The position numbers were made by a program, and so were the translations under genes. From Armatimonadota bacterium (lineage in GTDB: Bacteria; Armatimonadota; Fimbriimonadia; Fimbriimonadales; Fimbriimonadaceae), in contig JAGQUX010000005.1 of assembly GCA_020438215.1 (NCBI GenBank), positions 29,330 to 93,329 of the forward strand: a stretch of DNA of 64,000 nucleotides, given 5' to 3'. Positions 16,397 to 24,935 of the stretch are shown piece by piece. Position 1 is the first letter of the stretch. Each line of letters begins with the position of its first letter. Under the pieces are notes generated by a model. It did no database searches. It saw nothing but the letters and a program-made list of their open reading frames with translations, and was not told where the DNA came from.

Positions 16397-17878
16397 ATGT
16401 CGTCTAGCCGCTATTCCAGCCCACCAAACTGGCTCATTGCCCTCATTGTGGTGATTCCTTATCTGGGTTTTTGGCTTTATGGACTGACCGATCTTGACGA
16501 GGGGTTTTATGGGGCGGTCGTCACCGACATGCTCCGGCGAGGCGATTGGATCACGCCGACCTACAACGGGCTTCCATGGTTTGAAAAACCGATTCTGAGC
16601 TACTGGCTTTCCATGCCATTCGTCAGCGTGATGCACAACGAATTCGGAGCCAGGCTCCCGAGCTTTCTCTGTACTCTCGCAACCGGATTTGTGTTATTTC
16701 GATTCCTTTCGAAATGGACACAGGTTCAAGCTGGACAACTTGCCTTACTGGTGTTTTCGGGAAACATTCTGGTCGTCGCAATCGGGCGCATGATGATGAC
16801 CGATGCCGCCCTGATGCTCTCGCTCACCCTCGCTTTCGCCACATTTTTTGAGAGCCTCCACGGTGAGAAAAAATGGAGGCTCGTTTCCGCAGCGATGGTC
16901 GGAGTTGGCGTGCTTGCGAAAGGGCCAGTCGCTGGTCTTCTTTTCCTAGGAGTCATCGGACTGACTTACTGGCAACTCCGATACCTCCGTCCCAAGTTCC
17001 GCGGGCTCTGGCTCCCCGGGTTTGTAATTTGTCTCGCTGTGATCGCTACTTGGTATGTGCCCGCCTATCTTGCCAATGGTCAGGTGTTCATCGACAAATT
17101 TTTAATCGAGCAGAACATCGGTCGCTTCACAGGGGGAGACAAAGCCCATTCCATCTCGGAAGTGCTCAAAAATTATGCTTGGCTTGTTCGGTTCCTGGCT
17201 AACATCCTGTTCTTCCCGCTCGTGGTTTTGATTGCCGGCGCACCTTGGTTCTTGAGCCTCAGAAAGGCCAAAACTGCAATTACAGAACATTTGGTCAAAA
17301 CACCAGAACACGACCTGAAAACCTATCTGCAGATATGGTTTCTGGTGATCATCGGGTTCTTTACACTCAGTGGCACAAAACTCCCCCACTACATCCTCCC
17401 CGCAATGGTGCCGCTATCTGCCCTCATCGGGTGGTCGCTGACGGAGCAAATCAAAGGCGTTTTCCTTCTTCAGCGGAAGCATCTCATACTGGCGGGATGC
17501 TGGTCAGTTTTCATGCTAATTCTAGCGAATTACGTATTTTTGACCGACTATTACAGAAAGTATCAGCCGGTTCAAACGGCGGCAAAACACGCCTGGAAAG
17601 AAGGTCGAGAGTTCGCGGTTTACCAGCCACACTTGACCAACAAGAAAGACCAAAACGGAAGTCTGGAAATGCTCCCCACCAGCAACCCCAGTCTCCTTTT
17701 CTATTATCGCAAGCCGTTGACTTTCATCAACTCGGAAGATGAATTAGATGCACTGAAAGAAAAGAACCCACTGGTGCTAACAATCAAGGAAAAGGCATCC
17801 CCAAAACTGAGGCCAATAGAAGCGTATCCAGAGTCAAATCCCGACTGGAAAACCTGGCTCTATGAAATTGAAGACTGA
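16397..17878 (+). CDS. ArnT/PMT-like membrane glycosyltransferase (GT39/GT83 type)
   Basis: A 493-residue membrane enzyme of the dolichyl- or undecaprenyl-phosphate sugar transferase superfamily. After the first helix (LIALIVVIPYLGFWL) comes the hallmark luminal loop with an acidic pair and aromatic signature (LTDLDEGFYGAVVTDMLRR, then GLPWFEKPILSYW), as in ArnT where Asp/Glu bind metal and lipid carrier. About ten further helices follow (to residue 400), then a soluble periplasmic tail. It probably transfers a lipid-linked sugar to a lipid or protein; the acceptor is unknown. Start ATG 16397 is chosen over the adjacent TTG 16391 because TAGAAT precedes it by 6 nt. Confidence 0.85.
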   Translation: MSSSRYSSPPNWLIALIVVIPYLGFWLYGLTDLDEGFYGAVVTDMLRRGDWITPTYNGLPWFEKPILSYWLSMPFVSVMHNEFGARLPSFLCTLATGFVLFRFLSKWTQVQAGQLALLVFSGNILVVAIGRMMMTDAALMLSLTLAFATFFESLHGEKKWRLVSAAMVGVGVLAKGPVAGLLFLGVIGLTYWQLRYLRPKFRGLWLPGFVICLAVIATWYVPAYLANGQVFIDKFLIEQNIGRFTGGDKAHSISEVLKNYAWLVRFLANILFFPLVVLIAGAPWFLSLRKAKTAITEHLVKTPEHDLKTYLQIWFLVIIGFFTLSGTKLPHYILPAMVPLSALIGWSLTEQIKGVFLLQRKHLILAGCWSVFMLILANYVFLTDYYRKYQPVQTAAKHAWKEGREFAVYQPHLTNKKDQNGSLEMLPTSNPSLLFYYRKPLTFINSEDELDALKEKNPLVLTIKEKASPKLRPIEAYPESNPDWKTWLYEIED

Positions 17879-18445
17879 TTATTCCGGTTTCTGCAAAATC
17901 AAGTGGTGGACATGCCAATGCTTGGGTTCATTGAACACGGTCTTCCCCGCCCGATTGACTTCATTCCACTGCAGAATTTTCCAGTCAGGAACGAGTTCTT
18001 TGATCTCAGGATAAGTCAGCGTTGTGACATCGTCGCGCCAGTCGTCATCCGGCCCGAGTAACTGTCCTGCCCAAAGCCCACCGGGCTTAACGCATTCCAA
18101 AGACTGATTGAAGACTTCGTAAAACCGATCACCGGTCACAAAGAAGATGGAGAACACGGCAGAAACTACATCATATTGGTCGTTGAAGCCCATGCAGTAA
18201 TCGCCTTCCATGATCTCGCATTTGGCGTTTTCACCGATCTCGCACCGCAAGTGTTCGCAGAATTCGCTCCCTTGATCCACCGCCGTAACTTCCCAGCCTT
18301 TGTCTAGCCACCAGAGAACCCCCGTACCAACCCCAAACCCGAGTTCCAATACCTTGCCCGGATCGCCCAGATGCGGATCCAACTCCTTGTAAAAAGGGTT
18401 CGGCCCAAGTTTTTTGGCTGATTCGAAGTACTGTTTAAAATCCAT
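17879..18445 (-). CDS. SAM-dependent class I methyltransferase
   Basis: A 188-residue Rossmann methyltransferase. Motif I is VLELGFGVGTGVLWWLDKGW, followed by the acidic post-I residue in VTAVDQGSEF, then DQYDVVSAVFSIFFV and the late motif CVKPGGLWAGQLLG. The substrate is not predictable. I start at ATG 18445, preceded by TTTGAGGTTGCT (GAGG spaced 5 nt); a longer frame to 18499 overlaps comEA and is not supported. It is the last gene of the purE-folD-comEA unit, 7 nt after comEA, and abuts the convergent glycosyltransferase stop with no gap. Confidence 0.85.
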   Translation of the reverse strand: MDFKQYFESAKKLGPNPFYKELDPHLGDPGKVLELGFGVGTGVLWWLDKGWEVTAVDQGSEFCEHLRCEIGENAKCEIMEGDYCMGFNDQYDVVSAVFSIFFVTGDRFYEVFNQSLECVKPGGLWAGQLLGPDDDWRDDVTTLTYPEIKELVPDWKILQWNEVNRAGKTVFNEPKHWHVHHLILQKPE

Positions 18446-18452
18446 AGCAACC

Positions 18453-19046
18453 TCAAAGGGAGAGATAAGGTTTGATCCGATCAAAGAGATTGGGGCCAAT
18501 TCCGGGGACTTCTTGGACGGCGTCTAGAGTCTGAAATGGGCCATTCTCCTCGCGGTACTGCACGATGTTATCGGCAATCGCCGGCCCCACGCCGGGAAGC
18601 ATGACCAATTCATCAGGACCTGCGAGATTGATACTCACGAGAAAATTCGCCGGTGGATCGTCATTTGAACCTGGATTGCTGGCTTCCTCGACCCACGGGA
18701 CATCGATTTTCATCCCGTCCGTCAGCAATGCCGCCTGGTTGATTTTTCGGATATCAGCGCCTTGCTGGAATCCGCCCGCGCTCTGAATAGCGTCCATCAC
18801 CCGCGCATCCGCTTTGAGCTTGTAAACGCCCGGACGATTCACTGCCCCGCTCACATCGACCGTCATCTCTCCTGCCGTCGAGGGTTTGCGAATGATCGAA
18901 TCTGTACCTTGCGGTTCAGGGAATTCCGTCAACGCACGATGAGTACGCATTTGTGTCCCAATGACGATTACCGCCATAACCACTGCACCAACGACCGCAA
19001 TCGCGGCAATCTTTTGGCGCGGGGTCATCTGGTCGATCAGGGACAT
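18453..19046 (-). CDS. comEA: ComEA-family DNA-binding protein (SLBB + helix-hairpin-helix)
   Basis: A 197-residue protein anchored by one N-terminal helix (IAAIAVVGAVVMAVIVIG). An SLBB-type domain follows (VDVSGAVNRPGVYKL, then VMDAIQSAGGF), and the C-terminal 60 residues are a tandem helix-hairpin-helix (INLAGPDELVMLPGVGPAIA, then FQTLDAVQEVPGIGPNLFDR). ComEA binds incoming double-stranded DNA outside the membrane during natural transformation. No comEC is next to it, but dprA is 25 kb away, so a competence pathway is plausible. It lies 10 nt downstream of folD in the same operon. Confidence 0.9.
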   Translation of the reverse strand: MSLIDQMTPRQKIAAIAVVGAVVMAVIVIGTQMRTHRALTEFPEPQGTDSIIRKPSTAGEMTVDVSGAVNRPGVYKLKADARVMDAIQSAGGFQQGADIRKINQAALLTDGMKIDVPWVEEASNPGSNDDPPANFLVSINLAGPDELVMLPGVGPAIADNIVQYREENGPFQTLDAVQEVPGIGPNLFDRIKPYLSL

Positions 19047-19056
19047 GGCTCAACAC

Positions 19057-19914
19057 CTACAGGAGGCTAAGTTCGGCCGCTTCAACCGTGTTTGCCAATA
19101 GACTTGCCACGGTCATCGGGCCAACGCCACCCGGTACGGGAGTGATATGGCTGGCTTTTGCCGCGCACTCTTCGTAGTGGCAATCTCCGACATCGTGGGA
19201 TCGCCCTTCCACTTTGTTGTAGCCCGCATCGATCACGATTGCCCCTGGTTTGACCCAGTCACCGCGCACCATCTCTGGGCGACCAACCGCCGCTACTAAG
19301 ACATCGGCGTTGCGGCACAGATCGGCAAGGTTTTGAGTTCGGGAGTGAGCGATGGTAACAGTGGCGTTTTTCTCCAAAAGCATCAATGCCATCGGCTTCC
19401 CGAGGATATTAGATCGACCGATCACAATCGCGTTTTTGCCGGTCAAATCGAGTTCATACCGCTCGATCAGCTTGATAATCCCGAGTGGTGTTGCACACCG
19501 AAACCCTGGCAAGCCCGCCGTCAATCTCCCGAGCGACGCACTCGTAATACCGTCCACATCTTTCGCCGCGCCGAGACTTTCCAGCACGGCATCTTCATCA
19601 ATATGAGAAGGGAGAGGGTGCTGAATCAAAACACCGTGCACTCTGGGATCAGCGTTGTACTGGGCAACCTTGTCCATCACCTCGCTCTGCGAAACGTCCT
19701 CAGTCACCATGAATGCACCGCTTTCTATACCGACCCATTCGGCTTGCTTCTGCTTCATGTTCACATAAGCGAGGCTCGCAGGGTCTTGGGCGGCAACAAT
19801 AGCCTCAATCCGCGGAACAACGCCTTTCTCACGTAGGGCCGCACATCGAGGCTTGAGCGATTCGCGGAGTTCCCTGCTAGAAAGTTTCCCGTCGAGGATA
19901 ATTGGCTCCGACAT
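19057..19914 (-). CDS. folD: Bifunctional methylene-THF dehydrogenase / cyclohydrolase
   Basis: The 285-residue cytosolic enzyme interconverts 5,10-methylene-, methenyl- and 10-formyl-tetrahydrofolate. Signatures in order: YVNMKQKQAEWVGI (catalytic Lys and Tyr region), VHGVLIQHPLP, KDVDGIT, FRCATPLGIIKLI, GKNAIVIGRSNILGKPMALM (NAD(P) site) and the C-terminal TPVPGGVGPMTVASLLANT. Length is typical. Start ATG 19914 overlaps the TGA of purE by one base (TGATG), with GGAG upstream. Linking purE and folD supplies purine synthesis with formyl-folate and is a common arrangement. Confidence 0.97.
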   Translation of the reverse strand: MSEPIILDGKLSSRELRESLKPRCAALREKGVVPRIEAIVAAQDPASLAYVNMKQKQAEWVGIESGAFMVTEDVSQSEVMDKVAQYNADPRVHGVLIQHPLPSHIDEDAVLESLGAAKDVDGITSASLGRLTAGLPGFRCATPLGIIKLIERYELDLTGKNAIVIGRSNILGKPMALMLLEKNATVTIAHSRTQNLADLCRNADVLVAAVGRPEMVRGDWVKPGAIVIDAGYNKVEGRSHDVGDCHYEECAAKASHITPVPGGVGPMTVASLLANTVEAAELSLL

Positions 19915-20417
19915 CAGTTTCCGCTCCATTCGTTTTCAACTCGCGTATTCATATCCGCAACCTTATCTTCCAACCCCGCACGGTATCTTTCGAGCTGCCC
20001 AGCCAAATCTGGATCATCTGTTCCCAAAATCCGGACCGCCAGCAATCCAGCGTTGAAACCGCCACCAATCGCAACCGTCGCAACGGGGATTCCGCTTGGC
20101 ATCTGCACGATGGAGTGCAAGGAGTCCACCCCGCTCAAAGTCGAAGTTTTAATCGGAACTCCGATAACCGGAAGAGTTGTCATGCTCGCCACCATCCCCG
20201 GGAGATGCGCGGCTCCGCCCGCTCCCGCAATGATGACTTGCAAACCGCGAGTTCTTGCCGACTCCGCATACTCCACCATCGCGTTCGGAGTGCGGTGCGC
20301 GCTCACAACTTTGATCTCATGCGACACGCCAAACTGCTTCAGCGCCTCGGCAGCTTCCTGCATCGTGGGCAGATCCGACTCCGACCCCATGATAATCCCG
20401 ACTTTCGGGTTCGCCAT
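19914..20417 (-). CDS. purE: N5-carboxyaminoimidazole ribonucleotide mutase
   Basis: Moves the carboxyl group of N5-CAIR to give CAIR in purine synthesis. The 167-residue protein starts [20 protein letters not shown] (substrate-binding Ser/Asp). It continues with [40 protein letters not shown] and the Met-rich substrate lid ([21 protein letters not shown]). Start ATG 20417 fits the family N-terminus; TATCCT lies 7 nt upstream, so the operon purE-folD-comEA-methyltransferase may be transcribed leaderless. No purK is visible here. Confidence 0.97.
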   Translation of the reverse strand: MANPKVGIIMGSESDLPTMQEAAEALKQFGVSHEIKVVSAHRTPNAMVEYAESARTRGLQVIIAGAGGAAHLPGMVASMTTLPVIGVPIKTSTLSGVDSLHSIVQMPSGIPVATVAIGGGFNAGLLAVRILGTDDPDLAGQLERYRAGLEDKVADMNTRVENEWSGN

Positions 20418-20424
20418 AGAGAAA

Positions 20425-20430
20425 AGGATA
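20425..20430 (-). promoter_or_regulatory. -10-like TATCCT before purE
   Basis: TATCCT (minus strand) ends 7 nt before the purE ATG, with no ribosome site in between. Matches the leaderless pattern of this window. Confidence 0.4.
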
Positions 20431-20573
20431 CTCGGCAACCACTCCTACGCCTAGCCAAAACGGATGTGGAAAAGTTGGTCTATATTTGTTCCAGACCCGC
20501 TCCCTTTGCCACTGAACTCCCGTCTTGAAAGCGACACAAGCGGAGTGGAGCCCCTTGTGCCTCTTCAAATTTT

Positions 20574-21725
20574 ATGTCTGGACTAGAAGAAGATATGAAC
20601 CCCAAGAATCTCTTTGAATCCCAAGCGGTCATCAAGGTGATCGGTGTGGGTGGCGGCGGATGCAATGCCATCAATCGCATGATTGCGGCCGGAGTGCAAG
20701 GCGTGGAATTCATTGCCATGAACACCGACCGACAAGCATTGGATGAGAGCCTGGCATCAACAACAATCGCCCTCGGTCGTAATTCGACTCGCGGACTTGG
20801 CGCTGGCGGAAACTCTGACAAGGGTTACACCGCAGCAAAGGAATCCGAGCACGACATCCTGGCTGTCCTGGAAGGCGCAGACATGGTCTTCATCACCGCA
20901 GGAATGGGTGGCGGAACCGGAACTGGTGCGGCTCCCTATGTAGCGGAACTGGCAAAGCGTCTCGGTATCTTGACCGTTGGCGTTGTCACTAAGCCGTTCA
21001 TCTTTGAAGGGCCACGCCGCAAGAAATCTGCGGATGCGGGCGCAACTCAGCTCGAAGAGCAAGTTGATACTCTCATCGTCATCCCGAACGATCGCCTGAA
21101 TTCTTTGGTCGATCGCAACATCCCGCTCAGCGAAGCATTCCGCACCGCTGACGATGTGCTTCGACAAGGCGTCCAAGGGATATCCGACATCATCACCCGC
21201 CCGGGTCTGATCAACGTTGATTTTGCCGACGTGAAAACGGTCATGTCCAACGCCGGAATCGCCCTCATGGGAATGGGATACGCAGATGGCGATCATCGCG
21301 CCAAAGTTGCGGCGGAAATGGCGGCTAACTCCCCGCTCCTCGAAACTACCATTCAAGGTGCAAAGCGAATTCTCGTCAACATCACCGCTGGCCCAGATTT
21401 CGGCATCGGCGAAGCTCAGGAAGCGATGGAATACATCATGCAGCTTGCTGACGCAGACGAAGCCAACATCTTTATGGGGCAAGTGATTGACGAAACTATG
21501 TCTGGACAAGTTTGCATCACGCTTCTTGCGGCAGGAATGTCGGCAACAGCACCACGTAAACCGGAGACTTCAGTGTTCAACCACACGAATCCGGTTGAGA
21601 AGGTGCGTGAAGTGGTCACTCCGGTAGAAACCGTGAGCCCGCTCCGCGATGCAGCGATCATTGAAGTGGAAGATGTTGATCTCGACATCCCCACCTTCTT
21701 GCGCCGGCAACGCCAACGCAACTAA
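20574..21725 (+). CDS. ftsZ: Cell division protein FtsZ
   Basis: Tubulin-like GTPase that forms the division ring. The 383-residue product has the N-terminal nucleotide site [16 protein letters not shown], the tubulin signature GGGTGTG (residues about 112-118), the T7 loop region [15 protein letters not shown] and a C-terminal linker ending in [11 protein letters not shown], the conserved peptide that binds FtsA and ZipA-type partners. Here ftsZ stands alone, without ftsA or the dcw cluster next to it. Start may be ATG 20574 or, better placed behind AGAAGA, ATG 20595. A strong terminator follows. Confidence 0.98.
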   Translation: MSGLEEDMNPKNLFESQAVIKVIGVGGGGCNAINRMIAAGVQGVEFIAMNTDRQALDESLASTTIALGRNSTRGLGAGGNSDKGYTAAKESEHDILAVLEGADMVFITAGMGGGTGTGAAPYVAELAKRLGILTVGVVTKPFIFEGPRRKKSADAGATQLEEQVDTLIVIPNDRLNSLVDRNIPLSEAFRTADDVLRQGVQGISDIITRPGLINVDFADVKTVMSNAGIALMGMGYADGDHRAKVAAEMAANSPLLETTIQGAKRILVNITAGPDFGIGEAQEAMEYIMQLADADEANIFMGQVIDETMSGQVCITLLAAGMSATAPRKPETSVFNHTNPVEKVREVVTPVETVSPLRDAAIIEVEDVDLDIPTFLRRQRQRN

Positions 21726-21766
21726 TCATCAAGTCTTATATCGGCAACGTACTGGTCCAACGAATG

Positions 21767-21795
21767 GCCCCGCCAACCCCGGCGGGGCATTTTTT
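21767..21795 (+). terminator. Rho-independent terminator of ftsZ
   Basis: A perfect 8-bp stem GCCCCGCC/GGCGGGGC with a 6-nt loop followed by ATTTTTT, 42 nt after the ftsZ stop. Confidence 0.9.
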
Positions 21796-21800
21796 CTGCC

Positions 21801-22601
21801 CTAGCGCTTCAAGAAACCCTGTTCACGCACATAGTCGAGCATGGAGTCTCGCCCACTCATGTGGTTGCCATCTACGCGGCGACCAGAGCGCATTGACCAA
21901 TCGACATCTCCCGACATCCCTTGCGATTCATAAAACTCCTTCATCCGAGCGTTGTATTCAGCGATATCAGGATTCTCATCGTACTTTTCGCGGAACCAGA
22001 TGGCAGGTTGCTTCAGGCGTGGTTTGATTTCTGCCTTCGCATCTTCGGCGGGATAGCCCAAACACAGCCCAAACAGCCCGTATGTCTGGCTTGGTAGCCC
22101 GAGGAGGTCACGTACTCCAACCGGATCGTTACGCAGAGCACCAATATAGCAACTCGCAATTCCGAGTGACTCCGCGGCGCAGACCATTCTCTCAGCGGCA
22201 AGTGCAGCATCTATGGCCGCCATTGTAAAGAACTCGAGATAATCCAGCCCAGCAGGATTTTGACCTGCTTCCTTAGCTGCTTTTGCCAGGCGAAAGTGAT
22301 CTGCAACAAACGCAAAGAACCATGAACAGGTATGAATCTGCTTTTGATCAGAGCACATCACAGCTATCTGCTTGCGAGCTTCCGGTTCCTGCACGCTCAC
22401 CATCGAATACAGTTGAAGGTTGCTACTAGTCGCCGCACTTTGCGCCGCTGCCACAAGGCCAGCGATCACCTCTTCAGGGATTGGCTCGTTAGAATATTGC
22501 CGTACAGTGCGGTGGTTTAGAAAACGCCCTAAATCGGGCAATGAAGAAGCCTGATCTCCATAGCGCAGAGACCAGGCTTGAGAAGGAGTCTCGGTAAACA
22601 C
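21801..22601 (-). CDS. NADPH-dependent nitroreductase-family flavoprotein (NfsA/FRP type)
   Basis: A 266-residue FMN enzyme. The N-terminal signature LGRFLNHRTVRQYSNEPIPE is the FMN-binding and dimer region. It continues with AAQSAATSSNLQLYSMVSV, the helix IDAALAAERMVCAAESLGI, and YIGALRNDPVGVRDLLGLPS before the glycine-rich LFGLCLGYP. The long C-terminal extension fits the NfsA/FRP subgroup. The physiological substrate (quinones, nitroaromatics or flavin) is not evident. Start is GTG 22601: CATAAT stands 6 nt upstream, and the GGAG in between is too close to act as a normal ribosome site. Confidence 0.9.
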   Translation of the reverse strand: MFTETPSQAWSLRYGDQASSLPDLGRFLNHRTVRQYSNEPIPEEVIAGLVAAAQSAATSSNLQLYSMVSVQEPEARKQIAVMCSDQKQIHTCSWFFAFVADHFRLAKAAKEAGQNPAGLDYLEFFTMAAIDAALAAERMVCAAESLGIASCYIGALRNDPVGVRDLLGLPSQTYGLFGLCLGYPAEDAKAEIKPRLKQPAIWFREKYDENPDIAEYNARMKEFYESQGMSGDVDWSMRSGRRVDGNHMSGRDSMLDYVREQGFLKR

Positions 22602-22607
22602 GACTCC

Positions 22608-22613
22608 ATTATG
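22608..22613 (-). promoter_or_regulatory. -10 element CATAAT, leaderless start of nitroreductase gene
   Basis: CATAAT (minus strand, 5 of 6 consensus bases) ends 6 nt before the GTG start. Confidence 0.55.
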
Positions 22614-22622
22614 AGCGCGAAC

Positions 22623-23207
22623 TTACTTCGAGAGTTCAATCATCAAAGGATAGATTTCTGGATCCATCAGCACGTATCGGACCCAAAGGAGGAGCCTTTC
22701 CTTTTCTGTGTACTGTGAATCGTCAACTTCTGGATTGTAGATTTTCGGGTTTAGAGCCATTGCTGCAGATTTGATCTGGCCAGCGTTCAGGTGCTCTTCC
22801 ATTGCTGCTGCGAGTTCATTAATTTGGACAGCAAGCAACTTGATTCGCTCCATATTAAAATTCGCTGCCATCAACTGAATTTCTGCATTGAGCTCATCGC
22901 TCGGCAAAACCTGCTTCTCTTTTGCATCTTTCAACGCGGCTTGAACCTTCGCGTCGATTTTTGACATTTGGTCGAACTCGCGCTTTTCCAAATCCTTGAC
23001 CGCCTGACGCTGTTTTTCCATCACCGGTAAAAGCTTTTTGATTTGCTCTTTGGTCATCAACACCGGCAGCACTTGATTCAGCAAGTTAAGTTGATGAACG
23101 CGTCGCCCCATTTCCGTTGCTCGCGCAGAGTTATCAACCTGAGCAAAAGCCATCATGCTGATGAGCATCAGCCCCACCAGCGTTATCAATCGTAATGCGT
23201 GTTTCAT
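22623..23207 (-). CDS. Exported helical protein of unknown function
   Basis: A 194-residue protein with a signal peptide (LRLITLVGLMLISMMAFAQ). The mature part is almost wholly helical and Lys/Glu-rich (QIKKLLPVMEKQRQAVKDLE; LAVQINELAAAMEEHLNAG), probably coiled coil. It resembles LTXXQ/Spy-like or small periplasmic proteins only in composition; no family is recognised. Start ATG 23207 follows GGAGAA closely. It overlaps the stop of the upstream membrane-protein gene by 4 nt (ATGA), so both come from one operon. A frame extending to 23519 runs over that other gene and is not used. Confidence 0.75.
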   Translation of the reverse strand: MKHALRLITLVGLMLISMMAFAQVDNSARATEMGRRVHQLNLLNQVLPVLMTKEQIKKLLPVMEKQRQAVKDLEKREFDQMSKIDAKVQAALKDAKEKQVLPSDELNAEIQLMAANFNMERIKLLAVQINELAAAMEEHLNAGQIKSAAMALNPKIYNPEVDDSQYTEKERLLLWVRYVLMDPEIYPLMIELSK

Positions 23208-23554
23208 TGTTCTCCTTCTTTGGTTTGGGACGCTTGAGATCGTGCGGGAGTTTCGTTTGCCAGCGCGGCTAGGATTTGTGCCGCACCCAGGGTCTGCATC
23301 CCGACAAAAACACATCCCAGAAATGCGCAGGCAATCCACGCTGGGATTGTCATCTGCCCATTCTGAATCCCGCCGGTCGATGCAAGCGCAAAGATCCCGG
23401 AAAAGAAAAAGAAAGCTCCTCCAAATAAGAAGAGAATGCCTTTCCATTTCCCACCGACTCCCGATAGCTGCCCCGGGCGTCCAAACTTGCGCCAAACCCA
23501 AATGCCAAACGCAATCCAAACAACGAAGCAGATCGCCGCTTGAGTCCAGAGCAT
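23204..23554 (-). CDS. Small membrane protein
   Basis: A 116-residue protein with three predicted membrane helices: residues 5-22 (AAICFVVWIAFGIWVW), 38-60 (GILFLFGGAFFFFSGIFAL) and 72-95 (IPAWIACAFLGCVFVGMQTL), with a charged C-terminal tail. No family is recognised. It overlaps the next gene (exported helical protein) as ATGA, so the two products probably act together in the envelope. TAAAGT lies exactly 6 nt before the ATG, consistent with a leaderless transcript. Confidence 0.7.
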   Translation of the reverse strand: MLWTQAAICFVVWIAFGIWVWRKFGRPGQLSGVGGKWKGILFLFGGAFFFFSGIFALASTGGIQNGQMTIPAWIACAFLGCVFVGMQTLGAAQILAALANETPARSQASQTKEGEQ

Positions 23555-23560
23555 AGGTTC

Positions 23561-23566
23561 ACTTTA
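23561..23566 (-). promoter_or_regulatory. -10-like TAAAGT, leaderless start of small membrane-protein gene
   Basis: TAAAGT (minus strand) ends 6 nt before ATG 23554; no ribosome site between them. The same hexamer and spacing recur at 59961-59972. Confidence 0.45.
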
Positions 23567-23582
23567 CCTGGCTGGGTTCAGC

Positions 23583-23588
23583 CACAAT
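23583..23588 (+). promoter_or_regulatory. -10-like CACAAT before the PfkB-kinase gene
   Basis: CACAAT ends 6 nt before ATG 23595; no ribosome site is seen. Matches coaE and the hisN-like gene. Confidence 0.4.
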
Positions 23589-23594
23589 GAGCGT

Positions 23595-24521
23595 ATGGTT
23601 CTTGTCTACGGCACGATTTGTCTGGATCGTATCCATCGCGTGCCGAACTTGCCTCGCCCCGGCGGCTATGTTGAGATCGCCAGCACTGAGCTTCACCTCG
23701 GGGGAGAGGCAGCCAACACTGCCACCGCACTTGCTAAGTGGAAGGCCCCTACTATCCTTGCGGGAAATCGGCTTGGCAATGATGAATACACAAAATTTGT
23801 TCTCACACAACTGGAAGTAATGGGACTCAGAACAGATCACATTCAGTGTGGCGACTTCCAAACTCCGTTCTGTGAAATCTATGTCACTCCGGATGGGGAG
23901 CGGACGATGTTCGGTAGTGGGTTCGCGCAAATGCCCGAGCGATCCGATGCGAATGAACTCAATTCCATCGAATTCGATTGGATTTCTGTGGATTGGAACC
24001 TGGGAGTAACGGCTTGGCGAGCCTGTGAGATCGCCAAAAACCAAGGCAAGAAAGTCTATGTTATGGATTTGGACTTGTCGGGTGCAGATCATAGGCCGAT
24101 TGATTTCTGGCAATCCAGCACAGACACGTTCGGCGTCCGCGGAGATGAACAAGCAAATCTGCAATTTGTCAGCGAACAGGCAGGAAAGTATCATGGCATC
24201 CATATCCTCACCGATAGCCGGCGGGGAATCTATGTAAGTGGATTTGGTATCCCTTCAGTTCACATCCAGCCATTTCCCATAGAACAACCGATCGACTCTA
24301 CTGGTGCGGGAGATTGCTTCCGTGCAGGGATGCTCTACGGACTTGATCTGGGCTGGGAACTCGCCGATTGCCTTTCGTTTGCTTCGGCAGCTGGGGGCCT
24401 CAATGCCACGCGTGTTGGCGCGAATTCGAACATCCCCTCTCTTGACGAAATCCGAGCCCATATAGCGCGATTCCCCGAAATTCAGGACGCTTTCCGCCAA
24501 GCCATTCCGCCGATGCGTTAG
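23595..24521 (+). CDS. PfkB-family carbohydrate kinase
   Basis: A 308-residue ribokinase-fold kinase that phosphorylates a sugar or nucleoside with ATP. The N-terminus VYGTICLDRIHRVPNLPRPG is followed by the glycine-rich substrate motif LHLGGEAANTATALAKW (PfkB signature 1). The C-terminal anion-hole motif is PIDSTGAGDCFRAGMLYG (signature 2, catalytic Asp). The exact substrate cannot be told. Its stop TAG (24519-24521) forms the first half of TAGAAT, the likely -10 element of the downstream mntR-like gene. That gene also lies in the same reading frame after the stop. Confidence 0.9.
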   Translation: MVLVYGTICLDRIHRVPNLPRPGGYVEIASTELHLGGEAANTATALAKWKAPTILAGNRLGNDEYTKFVLTQLEVMGLRTDHIQCGDFQTPFCEIYVTPDGERTMFGSGFAQMPERSDANELNSIEFDWISVDWNLGVTAWRACEIAKNQGKKVYVMDLDLSGADHRPIDFWQSSTDTFGVRGDEQANLQFVSEQAGKYHGIHILTDSRRGIYVSGFGIPSVHIQPFPIEQPIDSTGAGDCFRAGMLYGLDLGWELADCLSFASAAGGLNATRVGANSNIPSLDEIRAHIARFPEIQDAFRQAIPPMR

Positions 24522-24524
24522 AAT
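24519..24524 (+). promoter_or_regulatory. -10 element TAGAAT before the mntR-like gene
   Basis: TAGAAT ends 6 nt before ATC 24531. The same hexamer stands 6-7 nt before the glycosyltransferase, thyX and DUF4190 genes. The TAG is also the kinase stop codon. Confidence 0.45.
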
Positions 24525-24530
24525 CTTCTC

Positions 24531-24935
24531 ATCTCCGATCCGACGCCTTTCCACCGCACTCGACAAGATCACAGCCGGGAGACTGCGGAAGACTATGTTG
24601 AACTGATTCAAGAGCTAATTGAATCAAAGGGAGAAGCGCGCGCCACCGACCTCGCCGACAGGCTGGGCATTTCCAAAGTGGCCGTATCCAAAACTATCCA
24701 GCGATTAGCAAAAGAGGGACTCGTTGATAGTCAGCCTTATCGGAGCATCTTCCTCACTCAGGAAGGGCAGCAACTGGCCAAAGAAGCCAAAGAACGACAC
24801 GTGGCCGTGGTCGAGTTCCTTCTCGCACTTGGAGTTTCTTCAGAAGTTGCGGAGATTGACGCCGAAGGGATTGAACACCACGTCAGCGATGAAACCCTTA
24901 CAAAAATGCGCGAGTTTGTCGCGAAGAAATCCTAA
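24531..24935 (+). CDS. mntR: MntR/DtxR-family metal-responsive regulator with apparent ATC start
   Basis: A winged-helix metalloregulator; MntR represses Mn uptake when Mn(II) is bound. Homology signals run from SDPTPFHRTRQDHSRETAED through YVELIQELIESKGEARATDL and the recognition helix GISKVAVSKTIQRLAKEGLV to the metal and dimer region (ERHVAVVEFLLALGVS, then DAEGIEHHVSDETL). This closely parallels E. coli-type MntR without its long N-terminus. The only conventional start (GTG 24678) would delete half of the DNA-binding domain. Upstream, in frame, there is no ATG, GTG or TTG back to the kinase TAG at 24519. I set the start at ATC 24531 because TAGAAT lies 6 nt before it. Length is then 134 residues. 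Confidence 0.75.
   Translation: MSDPTPFHRTRQDHSRETAEDYVELIQELIESKGEARATDLADRLGISKVAVSKTIQRLAKEGLVDSQPYRSIFLTQEGQQLAKEAKERHVAVVEFLLALGVSSEVAEIDAEGIEHHVSDETLTKMREFVAKKS

Noticed and set aside
20757..21509. 250-codon antisense frame in ftsZ
   Set aside because: Shadow of codon-biased ftsZ; no ribosome site.
24678..24935. Starting the mntR-like gene at GTG 24678
   Set aside because: It would remove the first helices of the DNA-binding domain, which are plainly encoded upstream.
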